Counted from the stretch's first letter, positions 23,631 through 35,855 are shown. The stretch: 64,000 nucleotides of DNA from Cricetomys ansorgei (GCA_026225945.1 JAMJFZ010003624.1:9831001-9895000), one strand, 5' to 3'. The notes: generated by a model from the letters alone, not told the origin. Program-made: numbers and translations.

Positions 23631-25136
23631 TGGATTTCAAATAAATACCCTGGAAAGAATTAGTAAAACCTAGAGTGCAGCAAATCCCAAACCAAATCTG
23701 GGCAACCACAGCTTTGCTTGTTCCTGCCCGTTTCATGCTGCTCAGGCAGACGTGGGCTGTACTGTATTTTGGTAGTATAATTTTTAAAAATAAAGTACAC
23801 TTCAATATAATTTGTTTGCCTAAAAATTACTGCCTTGCTACAAATTGGAAACCTTCCATCAGAACCATTAAAACCAACATTTTAGAGTATGCAAATTAGT
23901 TTTATTACTATTTGCTTATTTGTACCCTCCCTTACTCCAAAAGGAATTTGAGAGGGTATGTAAATTAGTTCCTGTGAACATTTTCACCTAGCAGAGAAAA
24001 TACGCGTTTTATACTAAGTGAGAAAGCTGATGGCTACCGTAAGTGGCAGCCTGTCAAGAACAGACAGCTCGCCCTCATGAAGCCCGTCTAAAACGCCTTC
24101 AAGTGTTGTTGCTTCCTGTACAGCTTCACAGATGTTCAGTTTGACTTCGAAGAAAGAACTCAGGGATGAGAACCTTCCTGTGGCTATAATTCTATTACAT
24201 TATCAGCCATGTCAAATTTTTTTAAATACTCCTTTCATAGTAACAAATATAATAACAAAAAGATATTAACAAATGTAAACTGAGTCAGCGGAATCAGAGG
24301 TCATCAAAAATGCTTGGAAATAAGTATACATTTTCTAACATAACAGCATCAACTTTAATTCATGCTTAAAATGAACTTAGTCAGAGAGAAGAAATCAGTA
24401 TACGTGGATGTCTAAGGCCTAAGGGCTATGTCGAGTCCATTCATGCAGTGTGATAAAACTAATACCCTTACTGTACACTGATTTCTGGGAAGAAAGAGGT
24501 TATTTCTAATGTTCCAAAGGTTACACTGCATTAAGACCTTACTCCCAATCTATTATTTTAAATTGGGCTAAAGAATAGTAATTGAGTGGCGTATTAAGTT
24601 TGCAGCACGGAGCAATTCAAGTGGCCTTCCATGATGAGAGGTGCTTCTAAATGAGAATATATAGGCAACTCAGAGTTCAGTTATGCTAGATTTATTTTTC
24701 TTAAATATTTTATTATATATTGCACCTCTAGAAATCAGAATTCTACAATATAACTCAATCTATTGCCCGATTTAAGTGTTTGTCTTTTTAGCATCATATA
24801 ATTCTCCTTTGCAATTAAAAAGACAATCACAAAATGAAGGTGTCAAAACATTTCAGACTCATGAGTATCTTAATATTAAAATAACAATGTTTTAATACTC
24901 TTAAGCATTTACAATAACATTTGAAAAGTTAAAAAAAAAAATCAATAAATCAATGCTAACGATGAAAAAAGCCAAAATGGTGGTTGAGTAAGAGGGTTAA
25001 TGCTTGGAATTTTCTAGAACCAAGCTAATAAAATTCCTAAGCAAACATTCTAAAAACATAGAAACTTCTTTATAGTAAGAAATCATAAAAATATGATATC
25101 AAACTCTTGGTAATGGTATTTTATTAGAAGTTTCAG

Positions 25137-25226
25137 AGGCTAGGCATGAAAACACCTGTCTGGAGTCTCAGCACTAACAAGCAGGAATCCCAGCCAGCCT
25201 GGGTGTCATGAGACTGTCTCAAAACA
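25137..25226 (+). repeat. B1/B4 fragment, diverged
   Basis: ggctaggcatgaaaacacct through gagactgtctcaaaacacc. Confidence 0.5.
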
Positions 25227-25425
25227 CCAAACATAATAGTAAGTCTTAAGGAGCCAACAAGGCCAGTGCTTTTGTGCGTTTGGCTGGAATTAAAAAACTA
25301 AGATCTTCAAATTCAATCCTTCCTTTTCTCTCACAACTAAAACTGAAAATAAGAAAAATTTGTTCCCCACTTTTCTCAACCACATAATAAACAGGAGTAG
25401 TGAACTAAAACCCAATTAATAATAC

Positions 25426-25456
25426 ACCACACACACACACACACACACACACACAT
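25426..25456 (+). repeat. (CA)n microsatellite
   Basis: About 15 CA units followed by an imperfect CA stretch to 25471. Confidence 0.95.
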
Positions 25457-26139
25457 TTACACGCACACACATTGTATACTACTCCTTTTATCAACCTCTG
25501 TCTTTCAATATTCTCACAGACACACCGGACTGTAAATGGCTGTGTGTGATGTTTTACTCTAATGCCCTGAGCAAGTGGTTAAGTGCACTTTCGAGCCCTC
25601 TAAGAGAAGGCAGTTGCCACTGCCATTTTAACCCATTAACATGCCTGCAAAAACAAATGATGATTCCCGCCCCACCACCACAGTTATGGAGACATCTAGA
25701 AAGACTTTACAGATCGCTCTGTAAGCAGTTCGATTTAAAAGCCTTTGTCTTTTAACAACAGCCCACTACACTGGGCAACAATCTAAAGTAAATCCTGCAA
25801 AAACATCAATTTTATTTATTTAAATTTGTCAAAGGCAGAACCAGCAGACAGCCCAACAAACTGCATACTAACAGCAAATCAGATCCCGATAGTCTGTATC
25901 TGGACTCGATATGCATTAAAAATTTAGGTCTGAATTCTATTAAGTGTCAGGATGCAGTGAGCGGGGCCTTGGGAAACAGCAGGGTCCAGTAAGGCATCCA
26001 GGCCAATGCGTATCACGTGCCACTTTAACGTTACTGGGCTGTCCTTCCAGAATAACAGCCAGGTGTGTTGTCTCAGCACTGGACGACACCTGTCCATAAA
26101 CACTGTGCAAAGCCCCGCTGGAGCTGTCCTCGGACGGTG

Positions 26140-27440
26140 CGCATTTTATTCCGGAGCAACTTCACTGCAGAAGCAGCACTCATTACAAATGAAGGACACT
26201 ACAGAGCATGACACAGCCACAACCAGAACACACGAGATGACCACTACAGCCACAACCTGTTCACTCTGGATAAGGTCGAAAAGAACAACATAAGCATTAA
26301 TCTCCATATTCTCAACTATGCTGTTCCCAGAATAACCAATGGAATCGGTCTTCCTATGACAAAATCTACCCATGTCCTCTCCTTTTTAAAATCTGCACAC
26401 CTAACATCTGAAGTGTTCCTCCCTACAGCTTGTCACAGGGGGTTGGGAACTAGCTGTTTGCTCAGCTAGATGTCCACAGACGCAGGACGCAGGCTCTGCC
26501 ATGCTCTCCTCTGGAAGGACAATAGGAACATAAAGTTGCCCTCGTGTCACAGATCTGGATGCCAGCACTGGGAGGTCGAGCCCGAGTCTCCAGTTCCCCT
26601 TGGACTACTGGGAAGAGACAAGGGGAAGGAGGGATGTGGAAAGGAGCAGAGTACTCGGGGAGGGGACAGGCTCCCTCTTGCCCGTCCCGCACTGTGACTC
26701 ACTGGATTTTCACATTCCCCTTCTCCTCTCCTGGTGAAAAGAAGGGTGCAGGAGGCCTGGGTTTTGGTTCCACTGTCCCTCCTCCTCAGCCTAGGATGTT
26801 GCTCCCCTAGGGGCGAGCCCCTCAGGGAACCCTGGTCCTTTCACAGGTCAGGCTGCCTTCTAAAATGCTGAGTTTAGACATCTCTCCGAGATCTCAGAGC
26901 ACAGAAGCAGGAAGAGAATTTTTAGACTTGCTTTTTAGGCACTGTTTCCAAGGCTAACTTGCTCCTACTGAGCAGCTCCAGAGGCTCGGGCAGAGTGATA
27001 ATGCTGCCTTTCTGCTTCCACTCCCCATGGCCGTTGTTCTTAGGAGAGCATCCCTCCTGCCTGGGCAGAGCTGTCCTGAGGATTGAGTTGACCCCTTTCT
27101 GACTCGGGCTTCTGCCCGCGACCCGCCTCACCACGTTCTGATGTTTCTGTGAGACAGCTGTCTGCCCACACGGCAGTTCCCGCTCCATGACTCAACGCTG
27201 ACACCTCATCAGCAGCTCCACTTCTTAAAGTTCAAGTTTGCACAGCAGAAGTGCATGGAGCACTCTTCTAATTATTCCAATCTTTCAATAACAACTTATG
27301 CTCCAGAGCTAGCTTCTTCTCCGCCTTATCAGGAAGGAGGCTCTGTTTTATTAATTTTTACAAGCCCAGACTTAACACGTATTTATTAAACTAAATTTAG
27401 AATACCTCTCAACGTTGATTCTTCTTCTTAGGTTTTTATG
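26140..27440 (-). other. GC-richer, SINE-free block of unknown origin (possible old retrocopy)
   Basis: On the minus strand it contains a stop-bounded 88-codon frame (27188-26922, MERELPCGQTAVSQKHQNVV...), a further short frame upstream (about 27340-27280, KKLALEHKLLLKDW) in a different register with stops, and an AATAAA near 26148. The base composition and absence of SINEs differ from the surrounding intron. I do not recognise the protein, there is no poly-A tail and no target-site duplication was established. It could equally be ordinary intron. Confidence 0.25.
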
Positions 27441-27509
27441 TTGTTTCATTTTGTTCCTTTTCAATTTTTTTTAAAAAAAGTATTTATTTACTTGATGTGG
27501 GGGAGTGAG

Positions 27510-27690
27510 GAGGCTGACATAGTTGTACATGTGGAGAGGTCAGAGGTCAGAGGTCAGAGGTCAGGTCTATAGGCATCAGTCTCTCCTTTCTACCCTATTG
27601 GGTCTTGGGGATCCAACTGAGATCACCATGGCAGAAAGCATAGTAACCCTGTTGAACCACTACACCACCCACACCTCCCTTTCCAATTTG
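27510..27690 (-). repeat. B3A-type SINE (antisense), diverged
   Basis: gtggagaggtcagaggtcag, ctctcctttctacc and gggtcttggggatccaactg match the reverse body of this family. Confidence 0.6.
27537..27563 (+). promoter_or_regulatory. Four AGGTCA half-sites spaced by one base (DR1-like array)
   Basis: AGGTCA occurs at 27537, 27544, 27551 and 27558, each pair separated by a single G. DR1 spacing is the class bound by RXR/PPAR, HNF4 and COUP-TF receptors. It sits in a SINE and most likely arose by 7-bp repeat expansion; regulatory use is only a possibility. Confidence 0.35.
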
Positions 27691-27701
27691 ATCCGTTTAA
27701 G

Positions 27702-27890
27702 GAGTGTGTGTGTGTTTGATGTGCTTGTGTATGCCACATACACGGGTGCATGTGGAGGCCAGGAAAGTGTGTCAGACCCCTGGAGCTGGAGTTATAGGTT
27801 GTAAGCCGCCCAACATGGGTACTGGGATCAGAACTCAGGTCCTCTGGAAAAGCAGCAAGTGTTCTTAACTGCTAGTCCATCCCTCCACAG
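27702..27890 (-). repeat. B3 SINE (antisense)
   Basis: tggagctggagttataggtt, tgggatcagaactcaggtcc and gttcttaactgctagtccat follow the reverse B3. Confidence 0.8.
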
Positions 27891-28406
27891 AAACGAAAAG
27901 TAAATCAGTGGTGGGTGAGGGGAGAGTGAGAATAATGAAAGTCTTTGCGCATCCTCATGGGTATATCAAATCCTACCGAACAATCGCTTTAAAATTTAAA
28001 CTTAATGGCAGGAAAGTACACCCCAATAATAAAAGAAGATCTCTGCACTTATGTGCTTGATGACATGGGACGTTATTGTCTCTAGGGTCTCTCGAAGGAC
28101 ACTGGGAATACATGCAATCACACACATCACACACTCATGTGACACAGGAATCCAGGCACACGCGTACTATTTAATAGCTATCTATCTGCACATAAGTCCC
28201 ATCAAGATTAACCATCTAACTCCAGCCCAGTACTGCTGGGCTCATTCTCTTCTTTCTGCCTTCAGGTCTGTAATCCCCTCTTAGAAAGAACCAATCAAAA
28301 ATCAGGATTTAAATCCAAACACCATAGCTCTTAACATTACATGGGATAAGCATTTAAGAAGAGTAGACTTTACTAAGTAAATTCAGCAGGACTCAGGGAT
28401 ACTCAC

Positions 28407-28516
28407 AGTGATACTGTCCAAGAGTTTGGCCATATGTTTAATAATTTCACCATGTTGCGCAGGCTGCATTTGCAACAATTTCTTTATAACAACCACACTT
28501 TCAGCAACAACTATTT
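28407..28516 (-). CDS. Ap3b1: Ap3b1 trunk exon, approx. residues 454-490
   Basis: 110 bp: two bases completing a split Glu codon, then 36 codons, starting [20 protein letters not shown] and ending MAKLLDSIT. It ends in phase 0. The acceptor is gtcttttag and the donor ACT|gtgagt. It gives one long trunk helix pair. [12 protein letters not shown] is as in remembered human. The ORF is interrupted only by splice sites, and the phases agree with both neighbours. Confidence 0.96.
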
Positions 28517-29449
28517 CTAAAAGACACAGAGATTTCCATATTAAATGTGAATAATCAATTCAACTGCAATCTGCATGATAAAATGCAAATTTCAATTAGC
28601 AAAACAGTCTCAAATGCTTTAAATACATGAAAACCGTAATTTTGAGTGTATTCTAGAGTTTGGGATGAATGTGTCTTATGCAGAATTCACTTTAATCTCC
28701 AGCCTCTGCTGCTGTCTTGGCTTCTATGATCCTTTTCCTCGCCTCTGCAACAAGTTACATTCCACTCCATGGTGGGTGGTACTTTTGGCTTTTAGCCAGA
28801 ACTTCTATACAATCAAATACCTACCATCTAGACATTCTCCTCTATTCTACAGTAAACAGGGCAGGAGGGAGAGAGGACAACCATATAAAACCTGCCAAAG
28901 CGATGCATCCAGGAACTCGAACAGTAAGGATTAGGAGCAGCAGGAATGGAGTCACCATAGAAACAGCGTTCACTTCAGTGCCAAAATGAGTGCGGCGATG
29001 AGCTGATGGCCTCCACGTGTGCTGTAACTCCATGCACCTATCCGCCCAGCTCAGTACTCTCGGGGCTGCTCTGTGTGTAGGCACATCACCCAGGCTGCCT
29101 TGTGGCTGGCTTCTCACGCGGTTTAGCCAACAGGTGTTAGACTGTACCTTACCTTTGTCTTAATCCTGCCCATACCCCGTACATAGTTCTTTTGGTAAAC
29201 TCCCTTTAGTTACCCATCTGGAGCATGCCACCTGTTTCTTGCAAGGACTTCACTTAACACAACTGCTACCATAAGTAACTAGGAAGCAGATCCACAAGCT
29301 TGGATTTGAATACGGAGCTTTCACAAAGGAATGGCCAGGCATTAGTATACTTTGTGGTGGCACCAGCAGACAGATGCATGCTATCACAGTGTCTGAGCAC
29401 CCAATCTTACGGAGTAAATCTTACATGAGCTATTACTTTGTGTGATGTA

Positions 29450-29744
29450 TGTACGTACAGGACTGTGCTTTTAGATATACTGTACATGCATGCGTGTATC
29501 TGTGCATACTTGTAGCGGCCAGAATCCAAGACTGGATGTTTTCCTTGATCATTTCCATACTCCTTGAAATAGATCTCTCAGTGAACCTGAAACTCAATGA
29601 ATCAACAACATACCGTCTCTCTCTTCTCTATCTTCCCTGCCCCACGCTGGAGGACAGACACATGCCACCTTGCCCTGCTTCTATGGGTCCTCTCCTCCTT
29701 GTATGTCATGTACTGACTGACCAAGGAATCTCCCCAGCCCCTAT
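29450..29744 (-). repeat. Composite SINE (antisense), degraded
   Basis: gatctctcagtgaacctgaa, ggacagacacatgccacctt and ccaaggaatctccccagccc resemble the element at 11.4 kb. It is followed by an A run at 29770-29786. Confidence 0.5.
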
Positions 29745-30032
29745 AAACTATTATTATTGCCACAGGTGCCAAAAAAAAAAAAAAAAGTGCTGTCTTCATG
29801 CAGAATTTTTACTTTAAAAAAATTAAGAGCTTCATAGACACATTCTTCAAAGGTTTAATATTATACAAAGTATCACAATTGACATTGTTAGATTTCTTCA
29901 TTGAAATATATTACCCTCTAATAATGCGAATGAAATTTATTAAACCTAATCATTGTAAGTTTCAAAATATATTTTTCTCTATGAATAAATTAATAAATAT
30001 TAGGGAACTAATATTTGATATCAAGGCGTCAG

Positions 30033-30192
30033 TTTACAAGAATAGTTCATTTTTGTCTTGTAATGTATCATTTTAAAGATGAATAAGGAAGCAGAGTAGA
30101 ATGATACGATTTTGTCCATAAGTCAAGCTAAGCACCTAAAGGACATTTTGAACTCTTAGAACATTCCATGACTATGAGCAAATGCCACTTGT
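30033..30192 (+). repeat. Diverged direct repeat, copy 1
   Basis: Shares tcatttttgtcttgtaa, ttttaaagat and tttgaactcttagaacattc, in the same order and spacing, with 30972-31138. Confidence 0.8.
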
Positions 30193-30971
30193 ATATAAGA
30201 CCACTGCTGGGTGCTAAGAAGAAACAAAAATAATTCAAGGTAATTATATATAAATTATAGAACTAATTCAACCCATCACTTCAGAGTCTACAAGGAAAAA
30301 TATATTTGGGTAAATAACTAATATGCAAAGAAAATATACTAAACATGGCCTTAAAGAACCCAGAATTTTTTTTAAAAAAAACTGTATTTGCAAAACTTAT
30401 TGAAATAGGAAAAATATTGCATAACGTAAATGTATACACGTGCTGAGACAGAATCGAGTATGCTGAAATATATACTTGGCATCATTCAACTTTTGCAGTT
30501 AAATTACCTGCCAATTATTGCCGTCAAAGACGACTACAAACATGGCTTAAAGCAACACAATTTCATCCCTATGATGTTCCAGATCAGAAGGCAGGCAGCG
30601 GTCCAGAACCTCTGAAGGTTCTGAGGAAAACCCATTCTGGTATTTTCCATCTTTGAGGAGCGGCCCGCCTTCCCTGATACATTCCCATCTTTGGCATCTG
30701 CTTCCACAGTCATCTGCCTTTTCTACTGAGACTCCACACCACATACCACTCAGAGAGCCCCTCCGCCACTAGGACTTTAACGTAGTCATGGCTGCAGAGT
30801 CCCCTATTCCGGCTCCTATTACCTGGCAGCTCTGGTTCATTATCCTGTACACCACAGATGTCTGTCTTTCAGCCCCTTCGGGTAGCCCACACTCTGTGTT
30901 ACCAAACGGTTCTCAAAGACTTCAGCACCAGCGTGCTGCCCCACCAGAAACACAGGATACTAAGACTTTAA

Positions 30972-31138
30972 TTTACAAAATCGTTACATTTCATTTTTGT
31001 CTTGTAACGTAAACGTTTTAAAGATAAGGAAAGAAGCAGTATAGAATTATGTGATTTTTTTCCATAATTCAAGCTTGACATCTAAAGTACCCTTTGAACT
31101 CTTAGAACATTCTCTAACTGCAGGCAAACACTACGTGT
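30972..31138 (+). repeat. Diverged direct repeat, copy 2
   Basis: Partner of the copy at 30033-30192, about 940 bp apart and in the same orientation. It differs by substitutions and small indels. Confidence 0.8.
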
Positions 31139-33261
31139 GTTCTGGGCCTCCTCTGGCTTCCCTCCTGTCCTCAACAAAACATAACCATGCCCTCATTCTA
31201 CAGACAAGGAATCTGGAGCACAAGCAGGCTGGCTGCGTACTCAAAGAGCACTGACATCCAAGCAGGCAGCTGCTAGTTCTACGTATATACAAATACCAGC
31301 AACAGAGTAAGAGAGGCGGATGGGAAAACGGTAACCTATTTATTTTATATAACGGTCTCCTTCCATCAGACTGTGCGAGCCATAACGGCAGAGGCTTTTA
31401 CAAGCTAAATGAATGTCTTATTAATCCACTCAACATTTATTAAATCTCTCTCCCTACAGATTCAAATTCTCACTAACTGCTTACTGAATTATAAAAAAAA
31501 AAAACCAACAAAATTGAAAACGAATCTTCCATCCAATTCTTTTAGTTTATAGCAGGTGCCAACAAGGTTATTCAGACAAACAAATTCTGTTAATATGTTA
31601 CCTAAAATAAACTACCACAGGCAATTAAATTATCCTAAGTCAATTGAAATGTGAATTTTTCACACTAAAGAGCTTAAGAAATCTGTTTTTCAAATTAATC
31701 TTTCACACTGATAATGGGCTATTTTATAGAAAGCTTCAAGTCTGCTTTGGAAGGTTCTTTGAAATAAAAAAATAATAAACTTCAAAAAAAATAACCAGTA
31801 TATTGCAGAAATAATTATTTTAAAATTAATATAAATATTTCTCATCAGAAAGAAAAGGACCAAATAAATAAATAAAGCGTAGGCAGACACTTGTGCTATG
31901 ATTTGATTTAAAAAGGCTGTCAGTGTTCTCACAAATTTGTGATGCTTTTTTACACAAGGAGATCTTAAAACAAATACTACGTCAACAGAAAGTCCGCATC
32001 AAAGATATGGGAAAATACAAAGTGTTTCTAAAGTCATATTTGAAGCTATGACCTAGAAACAGAGACAAAAAGGTGTTACCGTTCCAAGCAAATCAGACAC
32101 CATGGACAACATTTACCGTGCTATTCTTTCTGGTTTACCTGCATAGGTGAAGTTTTTAGAAATTTATTTCCTTGTTAATTTGGTGGAATCTATATGAGTT
32201 TCTACATAGGAAAATGTTCTAGCAATCAAAATTTTGTAGGTGAAATTGTTATTTCCTGTGCATGTGTGCACCCTCCCCCCAAATACCCCCACAAATCAAT
32301 GTTATTCAGGAATAAACTTTGTTTTATTGTTTGCTTGCCCCCTCTACCCCAATAAGAAGTACTTACCACAACACATTAGCATTTTCTAGGAATATCTACA
32401 TATGGGTGGGGGTGTCTATGCATAAATTAATCATTGTAGTAAAACAGTCTTCAAGTAAAGTGCAAAAATAATCAACTTCTGTTATGTCTGACTTCATGGG
32501 TGCTTTCTCACATATATCTGTATCTAGATATAATGTAATTATATATACAAATCAATAATTAATCTCAATGATTTTACACAGCTTATATATTTCCTAAGAA
32601 AGCGCTCATTTTAATCAATTACACAATTATAATAAAAGTCTTCTAAAGGTGAAAAGTTAATTTGTTTTTCTCTAACTGGGTCATCTCATTCCAAAACTAC
32701 AGAAAGAGCTGACACCTTAGCACAGAACAGTGGAACGCTCCGATGATAGATGCTGCTGTCCTGTTTCTGAGAACACTTAAATAGTATCTGGGTACAGTGA
32801 AGCTATACCACAGTGATGGCTTGTAAGGCTACTTCATCTGAAGTGGGAAAGCGCTGGGCACATTTCTGGAAGACTGGAAGGCTGAGGGTTCACTGCTGAC
32901 ATGTTTTGGTCCAGCCACTACTCCAAGTTATAGTCATTTGCCTGCTTCTAGCACCCTCTGCAGGTGAACCAATATTATACACGACTTCCATGCTGGTAAG
33001 AAGCAGCCACAGAGAACCTTTGCAGAAAGGGTGTCAGGCAGTGGTGAATGAATAAGATAAATTGTCTTGGTGAAGGCAAACCAAAGACTGATAATTATCT
33101 AATTTATTTTTTGAAGAGAATGTACATGCAAATCAAGAATAAAATTGCTACTTATTGCGAGTATACTGGTATACAGACAAACCTCAAAAGGTATCGGCTA
33201 TAGGCCACACTGAGAACATCCAATTATATATTACGTGAAAGTCAACTGAAACTGAGCTTAC

Positions 33262-33394
33262 CATCCCTGTTGGACAGCAGACAGACCAGGCCATTGAGGC
33301 ACGTGTCGGTGACTTCAGCGATGCTGGTCGCACATCTGCCTATTGTCTGAATGGTGGCTGCTGCAAACTGTTTGTCCTGGCTTTTCACATAGGT
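33262..33394 (-). CDS. Ap3b1: Ap3b1 trunk exon, approx. residues 410-453
   Basis: 133 bp: 44 codons plus one base (G of the next Glu codon). It encodes [20 protein letters not shown] and ends VCLLSNRD. The acceptor is gtttctag and the donor GATG|gtaagc. It is part of the trunk alpha-solenoid, with two helices and the conserved Cys-rich turn around GRCATS and DTCLNG. YVKSQ agrees with remembered human (mouse has YVRSQ) and CATSIAEV differs from both. The variation supports a rodent other than house mouse. Confidence 0.96.
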
Positions 33395-35732
33395 CTAGAA
33401 ACATTTTGATTAGTTTCAATATTGGTTTCGATATCAAGTGACTCAGAGCCAATTCTTGTTAGCTTTGTCAAGACAAAAGAATTTCAGAATCTATAATCCT
33501 CTCATAAGCCCATCAGGAGGCCCAAATGATTGCTTATCTCTTTTTTCTCTTGTTACTTAATGTGCTTCTTCTAGAGTAAAGGCACATTTTCAAGCCAGGC
33601 TTGTTCACCTGTGGCCACACTGGCTTGAGGCTCCAAAATAGAGTGTGGGGAGCAGTCACCCAAAGACAGCAATTAGTTTAAGGGCCGGCTTGAAAAAGAT
33701 GCTGAGAACATGCTCTATGAAGGTTTCAGTTCATTTAACCAGCAGTACCTGTGAGTCTATGGAGAGAAGGGGCCATCTTTTTAGACACTAAATCTAAGGC
33801 AGAGAAGAAAAGGCCCAGCATGCTGGTAAGCAGCAGTTGCCAATGGGACAATTTAAGAATTACAGAGAAGGTCCAATAGCTATAGTGAGTTGTGTCTCAG
33901 TAAGGCTACAAGTACTAGTTCACAAAATTAAATCAACATCTGAGCTTCAAACAGCATTTCCTTAAATATACAGTGCGGACATGTATTCATGGAAACTTAG
34001 AAACAGATCTGACTTACAAAAGCTAAGGTCTTTACAACATTCCTGACAACCTTAAGTAATTTTGTCGCTTTGATTACAACTTTCCTAAATTTAAAATCTA
34101 AGCTTTTGTCATTTTTAAAACAGATTCTCTAACCTCAGATTCTAAGCATGCAATGCAGAATAAATGCTGTGGCTATCTGATGAGAATGTGCGTTAAAATA
34201 GCATCTGAGTAAGAAAGAAAAGGAAAAACTAAAGATGCGCAAGCGCTACAGGAAGTCAGCGCAAAGTCTCAAGGAGATGACAAACGCTAAAAAACTAGTA
34301 AAACTTCCTGGTTCCAAGAAAGGAAAAACCAAAGTGCATTTAAAACTGCTTCCAAATAGATAATTTAATTGCTATAATAAAAAGGAATGCATTTAAACCG
34401 TTGAGGAAAAAAATCCCTATTTTACTCACAAAGTTATTATAAGCAAAGCATAAACAGGTATAAAGAAAACACACAAACGGAAATAATGCACTAAATTAGA
34501 GAATGTTAAACATGAAGAAATAATGGATTTAAAAGTTTCACTGAAAAGCAGATCTTACACGACATGCTCACTGCAAAGGAAAACAGCGAATGGACAGCCT
34601 GAAAGAGGCTCATTGGCTACTCCTGCTGTCCCGGGCACGTGTGCAGAGACGGCAAGATCACAGGTGGCGAGGGAAGAGGGGCGCAGGCAAAGACCAACAG
34701 AAACAGAGCGTTTCTGTCAGAACGAAACAAGATCCTGTGAGTGGCGTAAAATTAAAACCCGAGCAACGATCTCTAGTGCAAGAGCACTCAGAAAGAGCTT
34801 GAGAAGCCCCATTTTCCGGCATGCCCGAATGAGGACAGCTCCATGGAATCCTAATTTTATTATGAATTATTCTAGAAAAGGTAGACAGCGCAGAAATTCG
34901 GTGACTCCAGTAAGAACAAAAGAATCATGGGCACGTGGTGATATTCTACTGCTGCTGAACAAAGTAGAAAAGTGATACAGCTAAAAAGAAACACGGCATC
35001 CACATGCAGGTAAAAAGAAATCCAGCATGCGCTAGTGAACATGTGTGGCAAGTTTGCAAATACAGGAAACTGAGAAGAGCCCCGGGGCTGCTGCAGGGGC
35101 GTGGAACGCTCAACACTGCCAGGCACTCCCCGCCAGCCCCTCCACAGAGGCTTCGGAAGGATCCCTTCATCACTGGATGCCCAAAGCCAGTGCAATAAAA
35201 CCAATCACAACCACTTCTCTTCCACCACATGGGTCCTGGAGATGGAACTCGGTGGCAAGTCCTTCTACCAGAAGACAATGCCCTGGAGTCACTGCTCCCA
35301 CACAAACCGTTTTTTTCTGAGCCATATGACAAGACAGCTTACTTTAAAGGAACAGAATCTACAACAGAGGCAGGTCAATTAAACAGGGGCCACCAGGCAA
35401 CAAATGATGGGTTTCCACAGGCACAGAAAGCGCTCCCGGTGCATAGGGAGAAGAGCAGATGGTGGCAGCACGGACAGAATCCTTAACTAAAACAAGATTC
35501 TGAGCCAAGTGATAAGCCAAACTCTCTCCAGTGCTATGGAAAAAGAAAAGGAAATACAAGAATGTTGATGTATAGTTAATGTTTATTCTAGAAAACAGAA
35601 AACTTCCTAGTTGCTTATCTTTTCCTAAATCTGTTTTATTTATGCAACTGTGTATTTCTAGATTGAGTAGGAGGCATATGTAACTTAAGATTGGACATAT
35701 TTTAGAAATTATAATTAGCATTGTATACAAAC
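33395..35732 (-). other. Ap3b1 intron, 2.3 kb
   Basis: Donor gtttgt, acceptor atgtttctag. It is mostly AT-rich. A somewhat GC-richer block at 34.5-35.5 kb includes a fragment of an antisense B3A-type SINE (about 35.2 kb). The open frames in this block have no recognisable domains. Nothing else is seen. Confidence 0.87.
35200..35290 (-). repeat. B3A-type SINE fragment (antisense)
   Basis: cttccaccacatgggtcctg, then gatggaactcggtggcaagt. Confidence 0.4.
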
Positions 35733-35795
35733 CTGAAATTCTCGAAGAAGAGTTGAAATGTTGGCTTCGTTTGCCAAATTTGTCAAAATTTCAAG
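35733..35795 (-). CDS. Ap3b1: Ap3b1 trunk exon, approx. residues 389-409
   Basis: 63 bp, 21 codons, phase 0 at both ends, encoding LEILTNLANEANISTLLREF plus Q. The acceptor is tttactatag and the donor CAG|gtttgt. It is a helical trunk segment matching the family exactly. The polypyrimidine tract of its acceptor is disturbed by an adjacent purine-rich GTAAA array at 35797-35850, which on the gene strand reads TTTAC repeats and therefore may in fact supply the pyrimidine tract. Confidence 0.95.
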
Positions 35796-35796
35796 C

Positions 35797-35855
35797 TATA
35801 GTAAAGAAAGTAAAGTAAAGTAAAGAAAAAGTAAAAAGTAAAGAAAAAGAGAAAG
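35797..35855 (+). repeat. (GTAAA)n-type tract at an exon acceptor
   Basis: Irregular GTAAAG/GTAAAA units. On the gene strand it is a TTTAC/CTTTT pyrimidine-rich stretch directly upstream of the exon at 35733-35795. Confidence 0.85.

Larger units (their letters stand above)
23217..28406 (-). other. Ap3b1 intron, 5.2 kb
   Basis: Donor gtgagt, acceptor tcacattag. It contains a B3 SINE (23.4-23.6 kb), a B1/B4 fragment (25.1 kb), a CA repeat (25.4 kb), antisense B3A and B3 SINEs (27.5-27.9 kb) with a four-copy AGGTCA array, and a GC-richer repeat-poor block of unknown origin (26.1-27.4 kb). The stretch 23.65-25.1 kb is AT-rich and featureless to my reading. Confidence 0.88.
28517..33261 (-). other. 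Ap3b1 intron, 4.7 kb
   Basis: Donor gtaagc, acceptor gtcttttag. It contains a degraded antisense composite SINE (29.45-29.74 kb) and a pair of diverged direct repeats (30.03-30.19 and 30.97-31.14 kb). From 31.2 to 33.2 kb it is AT-rich sequence in which I recognise nothing. Confidence 0.87.

Noticed and set aside
34523..35486. Cluster of overlapping open frames up to 150 codons
   Set aside because: All frames on both strands are open to similar extents, with no recognised domain, no splice phase match to Ap3b1, and a SINE fragment inside.
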